Source: an uncultured Collinsella sp. | GTDB taxonomy: Bacteria > Actinomycetota > Coriobacteriia > Coriobacteriales > Coriobacteriaceae | Assembly (NCBI GenBank): GCA_959023295.1 | Contig: CAUFBM010000001.1 | Span: 151,147 to 215,146, forward strand | Length of the DNA: 64,000 bases | Reading direction: 5' to 3' | Shown here: in pieces, positions 31,309 through 38,172 of the stretch | Numbering within the stretch: the first letter of the stretch is position 1 | Layout: each line of letters starts with the position of its first letter | Translations under genes and position numbers: made by a program | Notes under the pieces: model-generated | Databases searched by the model: none | What the model was told of the DNA's origin: nothing | Seen by the model: the letters and a program-made list of their open reading frames with translations, nothing else

Positions 31309-33231
31309 CTAGTCGAGCGAGAGCCCGCTGAATTTGCCGCCCGGCTTGCTCCCGTTCTTCTTCTCCGGCTCGGGCCACTTTGGGCACCAGGTCGAGGCCT
31401 CCTCGCGCATCTTCCCAGCAGCTGACTCGTCGAGGCGGCGCTGGTAGGCGCGACGGTTCTCCGCCTCGTGCTCGGGGGTCCCGAGGTCGAAGTGCTCCCT
31501 TGTGGGCGTGTTGGTGCAGTCGGTGACGGGGGAGCGGAAGACGCCGGCTCGACATGCGGGCATACCGTTGTCCGCGTGCTTCACGACGATGATCCCGTCC
31601 CGGTCCGGGGCCATGCCGCGCCACTCCCAGGGGTGTATCACGTCGTCGGCGCTCTCGCTGTAGGACGTCGAGGATGACGTGCCCGACGCGGCCCTGCCGT
31701 TGCTCGTGCCCTGCGTGTGGCGCGTGGTCTTGCCGATGAGCTCGGTGAAGTACCGGCGGTCCTCCTCCTCGGCGAGCTTCATCGCAATCTTGACCCCGCA
31801 GTTCGCGAGGATCTTCCTGCGGCCGTCTCTCTCGCCATACTTGTTGAGCTGGGATACGTCCTGCGTCGCTCCGACCCAGAACGTCCCGCACCCGCGCCCG
31901 AGACTGAGGAGGGCGGGCAGGCACTCGACGCGGGGCAGGTTGCCCCACTCGTCGCCGAGTATCTGCACGGGGCGGGGGAGCCTGCCGCCGTTCACGTCCG
32001 CGACCGCCTGGACCGAAGCCCAGAGCTGCGAGAGGAACATCGCCGCGATACAGTTGTAGGGGGAGCCCTCGTCGAGCACGTGGAGAAAGACGGCGCTCTT
32101 CTCCGTGAGTACCGTGTGCGGGTCGATGTCGGAGCCGGAGGTCATCCAGGCGACCGGGGCGGAGGAGAACGGGCGCAGGGCGACCTTGAGCGTCGAGAGG
32201 ATGCTCCTGAGCTCGTTGCCGCCCGAGGAGACGAACTGCGACGCCCTGCCCTTGGCGGGGTGGCCGCTCGGCAGAGCGCGGAAGACGGCCTTCAGGGGCT
32301 CGGACGGGTCGTCTCCTTCGGTCTCGGTGCCGCGGTCCAGGACCTCGCAGACGGTCGCGAGGTGCTTTGATTCCTCGGGACACTCGTCGGACATGGAGAC
32401 CAGCAGGACCAGGGCCGAGAGCAGGCCCCTGGCCGAGGCGGTCCAGTGCGAGCCCTTGTCTTTCTCGTCGTCCTGCACCACGAGCTCCGCGATGGCGTCC
32501 GCCGCCTGCTCGGCCTCCTGGTCGCGTCCCTCGGCATGGAGGTCGAGCACCTGCTTGAGCGGGTTGAACCTCTGTCCCCTATAGGGGTGCTGCGTGTCGA
32601 GAAGCAGGACGCGATAGCCGCGACGGGCCAGCTCGTCGCCCGTGAGTTCTATGAGCTCGTTTTTCACGTCGGAGACGATTAGGGTCGCGGGCTCGGATCC
32701 GTTGGAAGCGCCGCCGTAGCTGAGCAGGTCGATTGAGGGGAGATAGAGGAAGCGACTCTTACCTGACCCGGTGGCCCCTGACACGAAGGCCATCTTCTTG
32801 GGCTCGTAGAGATAGCAGGGTTTGCCGTGATACTTGGTGAACCCATAGACGAACCCACGTGACGAGGGATTCGTCGAGCCGTCCCAGGTCATGGACCCTT
32901 TTATGACCTCGCGACCCGTCTTGACGTGGGCGTCGCCGAGCACGCCGCCGTCCTCGGCCCTCGCGTTGAGGGTGGTCGAGTAGGCGATGAGAGCGCAGAT
33001 GCAAAAGGCGAGGAGGAAGGTCAGCAGGGTTCCGAGCGGGCAAGCAGTGAACGCACCCGTGAGCCACCAGCCGAGGACGGTATCCACGCCGAACGACGAC
33101 GGAATCGCAGCCGCGCCTAACGGTGTCCCGGCGACGAAATCGTCGACGGGGACGGCGAGGACGGGGCATGCGAGGATCGCTAGGAGAAGAGATGATATGA
33201 GCGCTGTGGGCATCTTGGTTTTCATGATCAT
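31309..33231 (-). CDS. VirD4/TraG-like type IV coupling protein
   Basis: This 640-residue membrane ATPase would bring the relaxase-DNA complex to a secretion channel. Two hydrophobic helices are at the N-terminus (ALISSLLLAILACPVLAV near residue 10 and TLLTFLLAFCICALIAYSTT near 70). The Walker A motif is FVSGATGSGKSRFLYLPSID near 130, and a Walker B-type segment ILGDEWGNLP is near 420, followed by GRGCGTFWVGATQDVSQLNK. These are standard for the VirD4 group. The start overlaps the mobC stop by four bases (ATGA). With no other transfer-channel genes, the element probably uses the conjugation machinery of a resident plasmid or ICE. Confidence 0.92.
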   Translation of the reverse strand: MIMKTKMPTALISSLLLAILACPVLAVPVDDFVAGTPLGAAAIPSSFGVDTVLGWWLTGAFTACPLGTLLTFLLAFCICALIAYSTTLNARAEDGGVLGDAHVKTGREVIKGSMTWDGSTNPSSRGFVYGFTKYHGKPCYLYEPKKMAFVSGATGSGKSRFLYLPSIDLLSYGGASNGSEPATLIVSDVKNELIELTGDELARRGYRVLLLDTQHPYRGQRFNPLKQVLDLHAEGRDQEAEQAADAIAELVVQDDEKDKGSHWTASARGLLSALVLLVSMSDECPEESKHLATVCEVLDRGTETEGDDPSEPLKAVFRALPSGHPAKGRASQFVSSGGNELRSILSTLKVALRPFSSAPVAWMTSGSDIDPHTVLTEKSAVFLHVLDEGSPYNCIAAMFLSQLWASVQAVADVNGGRLPRPVQILGDEWGNLPRVECLPALLSLGRGCGTFWVGATQDVSQLNKYGERDGRRKILANCGVKIAMKLAEEEDRRYFTELIGKTTRHTQGTSNGRAASGTSSSTSYSESADDVIHPWEWRGMAPDRDGIIVVKHADNGMPACRAGVFRSPVTDCTNTPTREHFDLGTPEHEAENRRAYQRRLDESAAGKMREEASTWCPKWPEPEKKNGSKPGGKFSGLSLD

Positions 33232-33572
33232 TCTCGATTCTTGGAGATGAGGTTCGATAGCTGCGAGGCCGTGCTCGATACCAGACGGACGGCCTCCGCG
33301 AGCTGTTGGGCCGTCTGCGTATCCACGCCATAGGCGTTTGCGGTGAGAACGGCCTGGTTGAGGTTTCCGCCCTGCTTCTTCATCTGATGAAGAAGCTGCC
33401 GCAGCGTCGCCTCGTCGGCGATCCTGACGGGCTTCTCACCGATGAGGAGGGCGGCTTCGCGCATGAACGTCGATGGGGCCATACCAAAAGAGGAGGAGCG
33501 CACCGTGATGGCGGCACGCTCCTCCTCGGTCATGCGGACGTTTATATGCGCGGTCTTGGCTTTGCCACGCAT
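33228..33572 (-). CDS. mobC: MobC-like relaxosome accessory protein
   Basis: This 114-residue protein has a ribbon-helix-helix start (TAHINVRMTEEERAAITVRS) and the MobC signature region STFMREAAL, then LRQLLHQMKKQGGNLNQAVL. MobC helps the relaxase open and nick oriT. It follows the DnaB-like gene by 3 bases and overlaps the coupling-protein gene by 4, so these genes form one transfer operon. Confidence 0.9.
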   Translation of the reverse strand: MRGKAKTAHINVRMTEEERAAITVRSSSFGMAPSTFMREAALLIGEKPVRIADEATLRQLLHQMKKQGGNLNQAVLTANAYGVDTQTAQQLAEAVRLVSSTASQLSNLISKNRE

Positions 33573-33575
33573 GGG

Positions 33576-34472
33576 CTAGCCCCTGTCGTGGAAGGTGGCG
33601 CGCGCACCGTCGAAGTCGAGTCGGGACTCGCCCAGCGTGCCGTAGCGGTTCTTGAGGGCGACGAGCTTGAGGGGCGTGCCGGTTGCGGGAGACTCGTAGG
33701 GCCACTCGGGCTTGTCATTGTCATCGGCGAGGTAGAGCACCGAGTCAAAGCCGTACTCGACAGCGGAGGAACCACCGAACATGGCGAGGTTGGGCCTGGC
33801 CGACTTCCCGGAATCATAGGACTTGCGAGTGGTCGAGCTCAGTGCGATGACGGGAGAGCCATAGAGGTTCGAGATTTCGCGGAGGCCCTTCACGCATGCT
33901 GTGATAGCCAATCGCTCGTCGATGAACTGCTGGTCCGCCGTGACGCCGCAGGCGAGGAGCTGGAGGTAGTCAATGAAGACGATGGGGACCTCGCCGCGCT
34001 CGCGTGTTACCAGCCCGACGAGGTTGGAGAGCTCCACGGTGTTGAGCGGGCCGGTGATGCAGAGATTGGGGGCGATCTGGGTGCGATATTTGTCGAGTGC
34101 AGCCTCGAAAGTCGTGTGCTTAGGGTGATTCTGGGTCGCGCAGCTGGAGACCTCGGACAACGCGACTTTGCCGTCGCTGAGACGCGCCAGACTCTTCTCA
34201 ATCAGCTTGTGCGCGGGAAGCTCGGCGGAAACGTAGATTACCGGGTGCCCGTCTGCCGCGAGCTTGTCGGCCTCCTGGAGTGCCAGTGTCGTCTTGCCCT
34301 TGCCCGGGGCGGTCCCGATTGCGTAGTTGAGCCCGGGGTAGACACCGCCGAGGATGCTGTTGAGTGCGTCGAGCCCGAAGGAGGCGATGGGTTTGTCTTC
34401 CTGAAGGGCGTGGACGTGCTCGTCGAGCACATCAAGCTCGAAGACGAGGGGATTGACGTTCGGGCGCTGCAT
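33576..34472 (-). CDS. DnaB-like helicase C-terminal domain / RecA-fold ATPase
   Basis: This 298-residue protein is the ATPase half of a replicative DnaB-type helicase without the N-terminal helical domain. It shows Walker A IGTAPGKGKTTLALQEADKL near residue 55, a Walker B strand IVFIDYLQLLAC near 170, and a downstream glutamine/arginine region (SSTTRKSYDSGKSARPNLAM). In mobile elements such proteins support element replication or mobilisation. It overlaps the previous small gene by one base (TAATG) and precedes mobC by 3 bases. A KaiC-like or RepA-type ATPase is the main alternative. Confidence 0.85.
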   Translation of the reverse strand: MQRPNVNPLVFELDVLDEHVHALQEDKPIASFGLDALNSILGGVYPGLNYAIGTAPGKGKTTLALQEADKLAADGHPVIYVSAELPAHKLIEKSLARLSDGKVALSEVSSCATQNHPKHTTFEAALDKYRTQIAPNLCITGPLNTVELSNLVGLVTRERGEVPIVFIDYLQLLACGVTADQQFIDERLAITACVKGLREISNLYGSPVIALSSTTRKSYDSGKSARPNLAMFGGSSAVEYGFDSVLYLADDNDKPEWPYESPATGTPLKLVALKNRYGTLGESRLDFDGARATFHDRG

Positions 34473-34714
34473 TACTCGCTCGCCCCCTCTGCCAGCTTGT
34501 GGAAGTAGTCGAACAGGTCCTCTTCCATGACGAAGTACTGGTTGGCGATGCTAAAGCAGTGGTGGGTGGACTTCATGAGCTTGATGGCGCTGGATTGTCC
34601 GATGCCGGTGAGGATCTGAACGTCCAGGCGGCTCATGATGCGCTTGGTGCCGACATGGCGCAGGTTGATGCCTGCGGAGATGGCGTCGGTCTTGGGGTCA
34701 TCTGCAAGATGCAT
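34472..34714 (-). CDS. Small DNA-binding-like protein of the element, unknown
   Basis: An 80-residue protein with an AAGGAG ribosome site six bases before its ATG. The middle (RLDVQILTGIGQSSAIKLMK) resembles a helix-turn-helix, with residues that fit an excisionase or MerR-like winged helix, and the end is acidic. It shares one base with the DnaB-like gene. A role in excision, in loading the helicase, or in control of the transfer operon is possible; the sequence does not decide. Confidence 0.7.
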   Translation of the reverse strand: MHLADDPKTDAISAGINLRHVGTKRIMSRLDVQILTGIGQSSAIKLMKSTHHCFSIANQYFVMEEDLFDYFHKLAEGASE

Positions 34715-34790
34715 GATAAACTCCTTGTTTGGGGCGCTCGGCTCCTCTTCGAGGTTTGGCGACTAAGAGAGGGGAGTCGGGTGCCGTTTT

Positions 34791-35522
34791 CTATTGCCAG
34801 GCGGAGCAGACCGTCTCCAGAAGGTCGCTCCATTTGCGGCGCAGCTCCGGGGTGTCCGGTGGTACGTGCTTGTTGCCGCACTTGTTGGCCGAGATGGTGA
34901 CGCTCTCTTCAAGCGCGGAAAAAGCATCGGCGAGATAGGCGCATGTCGCGTTCAGGCATCCAATCTCGTCGAAGTACTCAACTGCGAAGCGAACGAGGGC
35001 TGCTACGGGCGCTCGATTGAACTCCGTCGAGCACTCGTCCATCAGCGAGCGTCCGTACTTGACTGCACGGGACGTCTCGTAGTCGAGAAGGGGATTCGAG
35101 GGGTCGCTCCGGGTCTCGTGTTCCATGTAGTCGAGAACAGACTCGAAGCAACGTCGAAGGTGCGGTATGTCCATTGCACCGGTGTAGAGCGCAGTGCCGC
35201 AGCTCCTCTCGTGAATGAGCCTCGCTCCGAACTCGATTATGGGCTTATAGTCCGCTTCGGCGACGGTGCCGATTGCGCCGGTGACGTTCGAACGCAACAC
35301 GTCCGACACACTCGTGAACAGGCTATCACCGCTGTAGACGTTGAGCATTCTGTCCCTCGCGAACGCGGACGCGGGAAGCACCTTCTCGAAGACGAGTCCG
35401 ATGATGGTTTTCGATTCGTCAGTTGCCCGCAGGTAAGCCTCGTCCGAAACCATCTGCGCGAAGGGGGCCCTGAGATTCTCGGGAATGCGAATTCGCTTCT
35501 CAGCTTTCTTTGCCAACGCCAC
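34791..35522 (-). CDS. Element protein of unknown function
   Basis: I do not recognise this 243-residue protein. It starts at GTG behind a strong AGGAGGTGA site, which makes it a real gene. It is soluble, mostly helical, with a basic N-terminus (ALAKKAEKRIRIPENLRAPF) and scattered cysteines (CGTAL, RRCFESV, DECSTEF, IGCLNATCAY). It is first in the transfer operon, right after the integrase in transcription order, a place where elements often keep a replication or regulatory gene. No catalytic motif was found. Confidence 0.75.
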   Translation of the reverse strand: MALAKKAEKRIRIPENLRAPFAQMVSDEAYLRATDESKTIIGLVFEKVLPASAFARDRMLNVYSGDSLFTSVSDVLRSNVTGAIGTVAEADYKPIIEFGARLIHERSCGTALYTGAMDIPHLRRCFESVLDYMEHETRSDPSNPLLDYETSRAVKYGRSLMDECSTEFNRAPVAALVRFAVEYFDEIGCLNATCAYLADAFSALEESVTISANKCGNKHVPPDTPELRRKWSDLLETVCSAWQ

Positions 35523-35644
35523 TTATACTCACCTCCTTCCATTCAACTTGCGAATAATGTATCACCGTTCAGTCGATATGGCCCATGCGAATGTCACTAA
35601 TAGCCCATGATATGGAGAAATAGTGAAGTATCCAGTTGAAATAG

Positions 35645-36946
35645 CTAATTCTTAGATGAAAGCGATTCAAATACCTCAGCTGCGTTTCGGTCATTTGCCC
35701 TGATTGCATGGGTGTAGAAGTTTGCGGTTGTGCTTGCGGACGCATGGCCCATTCTCGCTTGAACGGTCTTTAAGTCGACGTTGCTCGCAACAAGGGCCGT
35801 TGCTGCCGTGTGCCTCAGGCCATGGGGAACGAGCCCTGAGTATCCGGTGCCTCGTGTGTGCAGTTTGCCGTTGCGCTTGAACTGGCTTGTCACGTTGGCG
35901 TACTCGCCATAGCCGTTGTCGACGCAGAAATCCCTGAACCAGCGTGAATAGTTGTGTCCATCGGGTCGGGTGATACTGACGTGAAGGTTGCCGTTTTCGT
36001 CCTTATGCGTGCTGAAGGCGTGAACGAGGGGGTCAGAGTTTCTCTGTCTTAGCCCGCGTTGCTCGAATAGATTGCGCTGCCGCATCTTCCAGTCGTTTAG
36101 ATACGCGGCCAGCGAAGAGTCTATAGACAGGATTCGCCTGCTCATTTCCGATTTTGGTGCCCTGAGCGTTTTGTCATTGGTGTACTGGCGGATGATTCGG
36201 ATCTCCATCGCCTCGGGGTCGTAGTCTTCCCAACAGAGCCCCAGGGCCTCGCCTTTCCTGAGTCCTAGGTGGAATATGAGCATGGTGCAGACGGTCATCG
36301 GCCCCATGGGTTCGGATAGCAGGCATTTGGTGAATCGGGGCAGTTCGTCGGGTGGGAGGAAGTTACGCACTCTAAGGTCTGGCTTTGGGAGTTTGATGCT
36401 GATGCATGGGTTGCGCCCGATTAGCTCATTCTCCAGTGCGTCCTGCATGACCTGTTTGAGCTTGACGTGGATACGACGAATCTCGGCCTCTGTGAATCTT
36501 CCGGTTGAGATCGCTTCAGCATACGCCCGTTTGATCTCGTCGGGCCTCAGTGCGCCGAGGGGCATGTCGCCGAACAGCTCGCGTATATGGCGCACGTCAT
36601 ATTCCTCTCTTTGGAAAGAAAGAGGGGAGCCGAAGGAGCTTTCTCGGAGCCGATGGAAATCCTCAGCGTATCCGGAAACAGTGGTCGGCATGTCGCTAGC
36701 CGGTTCATAGGTCTCCAGCTCCTTCCGGTAGGCATCGAGCGCATTCGCCACCTCACCGGGCCAGTTCTTCGGGTTTTTGCTCTTGCAATGGATGGTTCTC
36801 TTGGGTGTCTTTAGGTATCTGACTCGTTTCCCGTTCTTGCCGGATTCGGGGTCGCGACCGAGAGAGAAGTAGATGCGGAAGGAACCGGGTTTTCCCTTGA
36901 TCGGTTCGGAAGTGCCTTTGGCTGTGGGTTTGATTCTGGTTTCCAT
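35645..36946 (-). CDS. int: Tyrosine-type site-specific integrase
   Basis: This 433-residue recombinase joins the element to the tRNA-Arg gene. It has the Arm-binding N-terminal domain (residues 1-75, EPIKGKPGSFRIYFSLGRDP), a core-binding SAM-like domain (90-190), and the catalytic domain with the conserved residues: Arg in FHLGLRKGEALGLCW, His-x-x-Arg in HGLRHTAATAL, His in MGHASASTTANFYTHAI and the nucleophilic Tyr in the same segment. Length and domain set are typical of Gram-positive ICE integrases. It lies 240 bases from attR, the usual position. A 20-bp perfect hairpin precedes the gene and may limit its transcription. Confidence 0.96.
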   Translation of the reverse strand: METRIKPTAKGTSEPIKGKPGSFRIYFSLGRDPESGKNGKRVRYLKTPKRTIHCKSKNPKNWPGEVANALDAYRKELETYEPASDMPTTVSGYAEDFHRLRESSFGSPLSFQREEYDVRHIRELFGDMPLGALRPDEIKRAYAEAISTGRFTEAEIRRIHVKLKQVMQDALENELIGRNPCISIKLPKPDLRVRNFLPPDELPRFTKCLLSEPMGPMTVCTMLIFHLGLRKGEALGLCWEDYDPEAMEIRIIRQYTNDKTLRAPKSEMSRRILSIDSSLAAYLNDWKMRQRNLFEQRGLRQRNSDPLVHAFSTHKDENGNLHVSITRPDGHNYSRWFRDFCVDNGYGEYANVTSQFKRNGKLHTRGTGYSGLVPHGLRHTAATALVASNVDLKTVQARMGHASASTTANFYTHAIRANDRNAAEVFESLSSKN

Positions 36947-36966
36947 GGGTCTCCAGGGGTGGTGCG

Positions 36967-37021
36967 TTGGGTTAGCCTCGGGGGCGGGGCTTTGAGGGCC
37001 TCGCCCCCGAGGCTAACCCAA
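36967..37021. repeat. Perfect 20-bp inverted repeat upstream of int
   Basis: Arms TTGGGTTAGCCTCGGGGGCG (36967-36986) and their exact complement (37002-37021) surround a 15-base loop, followed by AAAAATTTC on the plus strand. It may act as a terminator that shields int from outside transcription, or as a recombination-related structure. Confidence 0.85.
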
Positions 37022-37025
37022 AAAT

Positions 37026-37079
37026 TTCACCCCTGCAAGTCAAAATGAAGGGGTGAAGGGGTGTAAAAAGGGTGAAATA
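37026..37079. repeat. GGGGTGAAA repeats, right end of element (possible integrase arm sites)
   Basis: TTTCACCCC at 37026, then GGGGTGAAG at 37051, GGGGTGTAAA at 37059 and GGGTGAAAT at 37071. They match the cluster at the left end. Confidence 0.55.
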
Positions 37080-37184
37080 GAAAACTAATCAAGAAGAGCA
37101 AAAACGGCAGAATAGCTAAATTACCTGCGGAAACAGAGATATTGATGAAAATGAAAAACCGCAGGTAGGGTAATAGCTCATGAC

Positions 37185-37202
37185 CTCCTAAAGCGGGTGT
37201 CG
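37185..37202. other. attR core site
   Basis: Exact copy of the attL core. It is followed by a tRNA 3' half (T arm GACGG-TTCGAAT-CCGCC, then CGGGGGCACCA) that differs from the restored tRNA only in the T stem. This is probably the original chromosomal 3' half. Confidence 0.85.
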
Positions 37203-37206
37203 ACGG

Positions 37207-37444
37207 TTCGAATCCGCCCGGGGGCACCAGAGATTTGTCGAGCCCGGTACCACCACGGTGCCGGGCTCTTCTGGTCTAAGGGCAGGATTCGAGCCATCGA
37301 CACCCGCGTCACCAATTTCCCCGCGGGGGGAGTTTTCGAATCCGCCCGGGGGCACCAGAGATTTGCCGAGCCCGGTACCGCCACGGTGCCGGGCTCTTCT
37401 GGTCCAAAGGCCGGATTCGGACCGTCGACACCCGCGTCACCAAT
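37207..37444. repeat. Two tandem copies of a tRNA-3'-end/terminator unit
   Basis: A 110-base unit at 37207-37316 is repeated at 37335-37444 (period 128) with only a few changes. Each has TTCGAATCCGCCCGGGGGCA with CCA, a terminator-like hairpin (GAGCCCGGTACC with the matching GGTGCCGGGCTC), then an inverted tRNA-like segment (GGATTCG ... TCGACACCCGC). Remains of repeated integration and excision at this tRNA are the likely source. Confidence 0.8.
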
Positions 37445-37950
37445 ATATAGGCATCGATGATATAGGCATCAATGCTCGACAATAAAATTAGCGTCACAAA
37501 GAGCTAAATTGCTTATTATTCTAAAGGTATGCTTAATTAAGTACCTTTAATTGCAGGTATAACCGTTCATCGATTTGTTGCCCAAATTATTAAATGCATA
37601 TTTGTAGTAAATATAAATAGTATTATGAATATCAGTAGAATGTAGGCATATCGGCATGCTGCCCAGCTGCTCCGAATTGGGCATCTGAGCTTACGGTTTA
37701 TTCTGCCGCCTCAAAAGATGTTTGCGTTAACACCTCGCTGACCATGGATAACGGCGCTCAAATCCCCAAAACCGTTCGCCGCTCACTGCTCGAGAAGCGG
37801 ATTGTTTTTAAGTTACAAGTAAAGCGTATTTTTAGTATCAGTCCACTCTGTGTCGAGGCTGCGCAGGGTGCGCTTACGCAACGCGTGGACGAGCAAGCCG
37901 CAATAGACAACGGTCGTCTTTGTGGAGCTTTAGAAAGGGGCGCTGCTGCC
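37445..37950 (+). promoter_or_regulatory. AT-rich upstream region of the beta-galactosidase gene
   Basis: No gene is seen; the open frame from 37744 merely overlaps the signal-peptide start. A 28-base palindrome at 37522-37549 (TAAAGGTA and TACCTTTA around CTTAATTAAG) could be an operator. The stretch 37480-37680 is strongly AT-rich, unlike the flanking genes. AGAAAGGGG near 37932 may be part of the ribosome site for the ATG at 37951. Confidence 0.45.
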
Positions 37951-38172
37951 ATGGTAAGTAACGGTCGTGTAGTTAGGTGGGCACGGGGGGCGGTGTGCGC
38001 GGCGGCATTTGCTGCGGCTGCGTTCACCCTTCCCGTAGCCCAGGCAGGCGTGGGCAGCGGGCGATGTTTCGCCCGAGCTGCGCTCGCAGACGCAGACTCA
38101 GATGAGTTCTGCGCCCGAGATCGCTTATGTGAGCAACGTGAGCGATCCGTCTCAACGTACGGTTTCGTTTAA
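37951..38172 (+). pseudogene. Signal-peptide fragment of the GH2 gene, frameshifted
   Basis: This frame codes a clear export signal: MVSNGRVVRWARGAVCAAAF, then AAAAFTLPVAQAG. It loses the enzyme frame shortly after, between 38039 and 38101, and stops at 38172. In the next frame the residues GDVSPELRSQTQTQM run directly into the GH2 protein, so one base appears to be extra, for example in the GGG at 38059-38061. The frame used by the enzyme is closed by a TAG at 38036, so the two pieces cannot be joined without a shift. It may be a true mutation or a sequencing error. Confidence 0.75.

Larger units (their letters stand above)
26395..37202. mobile_element. Integrative mobilizable element in tRNA-Arg(CCT)
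   Basis: The element is bounded by 18-bp direct repeats (CTCCTAAAGCGGGTGTCG) at 26395-26412 and 37185-37202. It carries a tyrosine integrase beside the right end, MobC, a relaxase, a VirD4-like coupling protein and a DnaB-like ATPase, plus a restriction-modification cargo. All its genes are on the minus strand. It has no mating-pair (type IV channel) genes, so it would need a helper for transfer. The cargo end (26772-29855) is clearly more AT-rich than the mobility genes, so the element is a mosaic. Confidence 0.88.

Noticed and set aside
31717..32370. Plus-strand frames opposite the coupling-protein gene
   Set aside because: The minus-strand VirD4-like protein has clear Walker motifs and linked operon neighbours.
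37744..37950. Upstream extension of the signal-peptide frame
   Set aside because: Residues before MVSNGRVV do not look like a protein, and the ribosome site is at the later ATG.
37985..37990. G6 run as the cause of the GH2 frameshift or as a phase switch
   Set aside because: A one-base change here puts translation into the frame that meets TAG at 38036, so it cannot by itself join signal peptide and enzyme.
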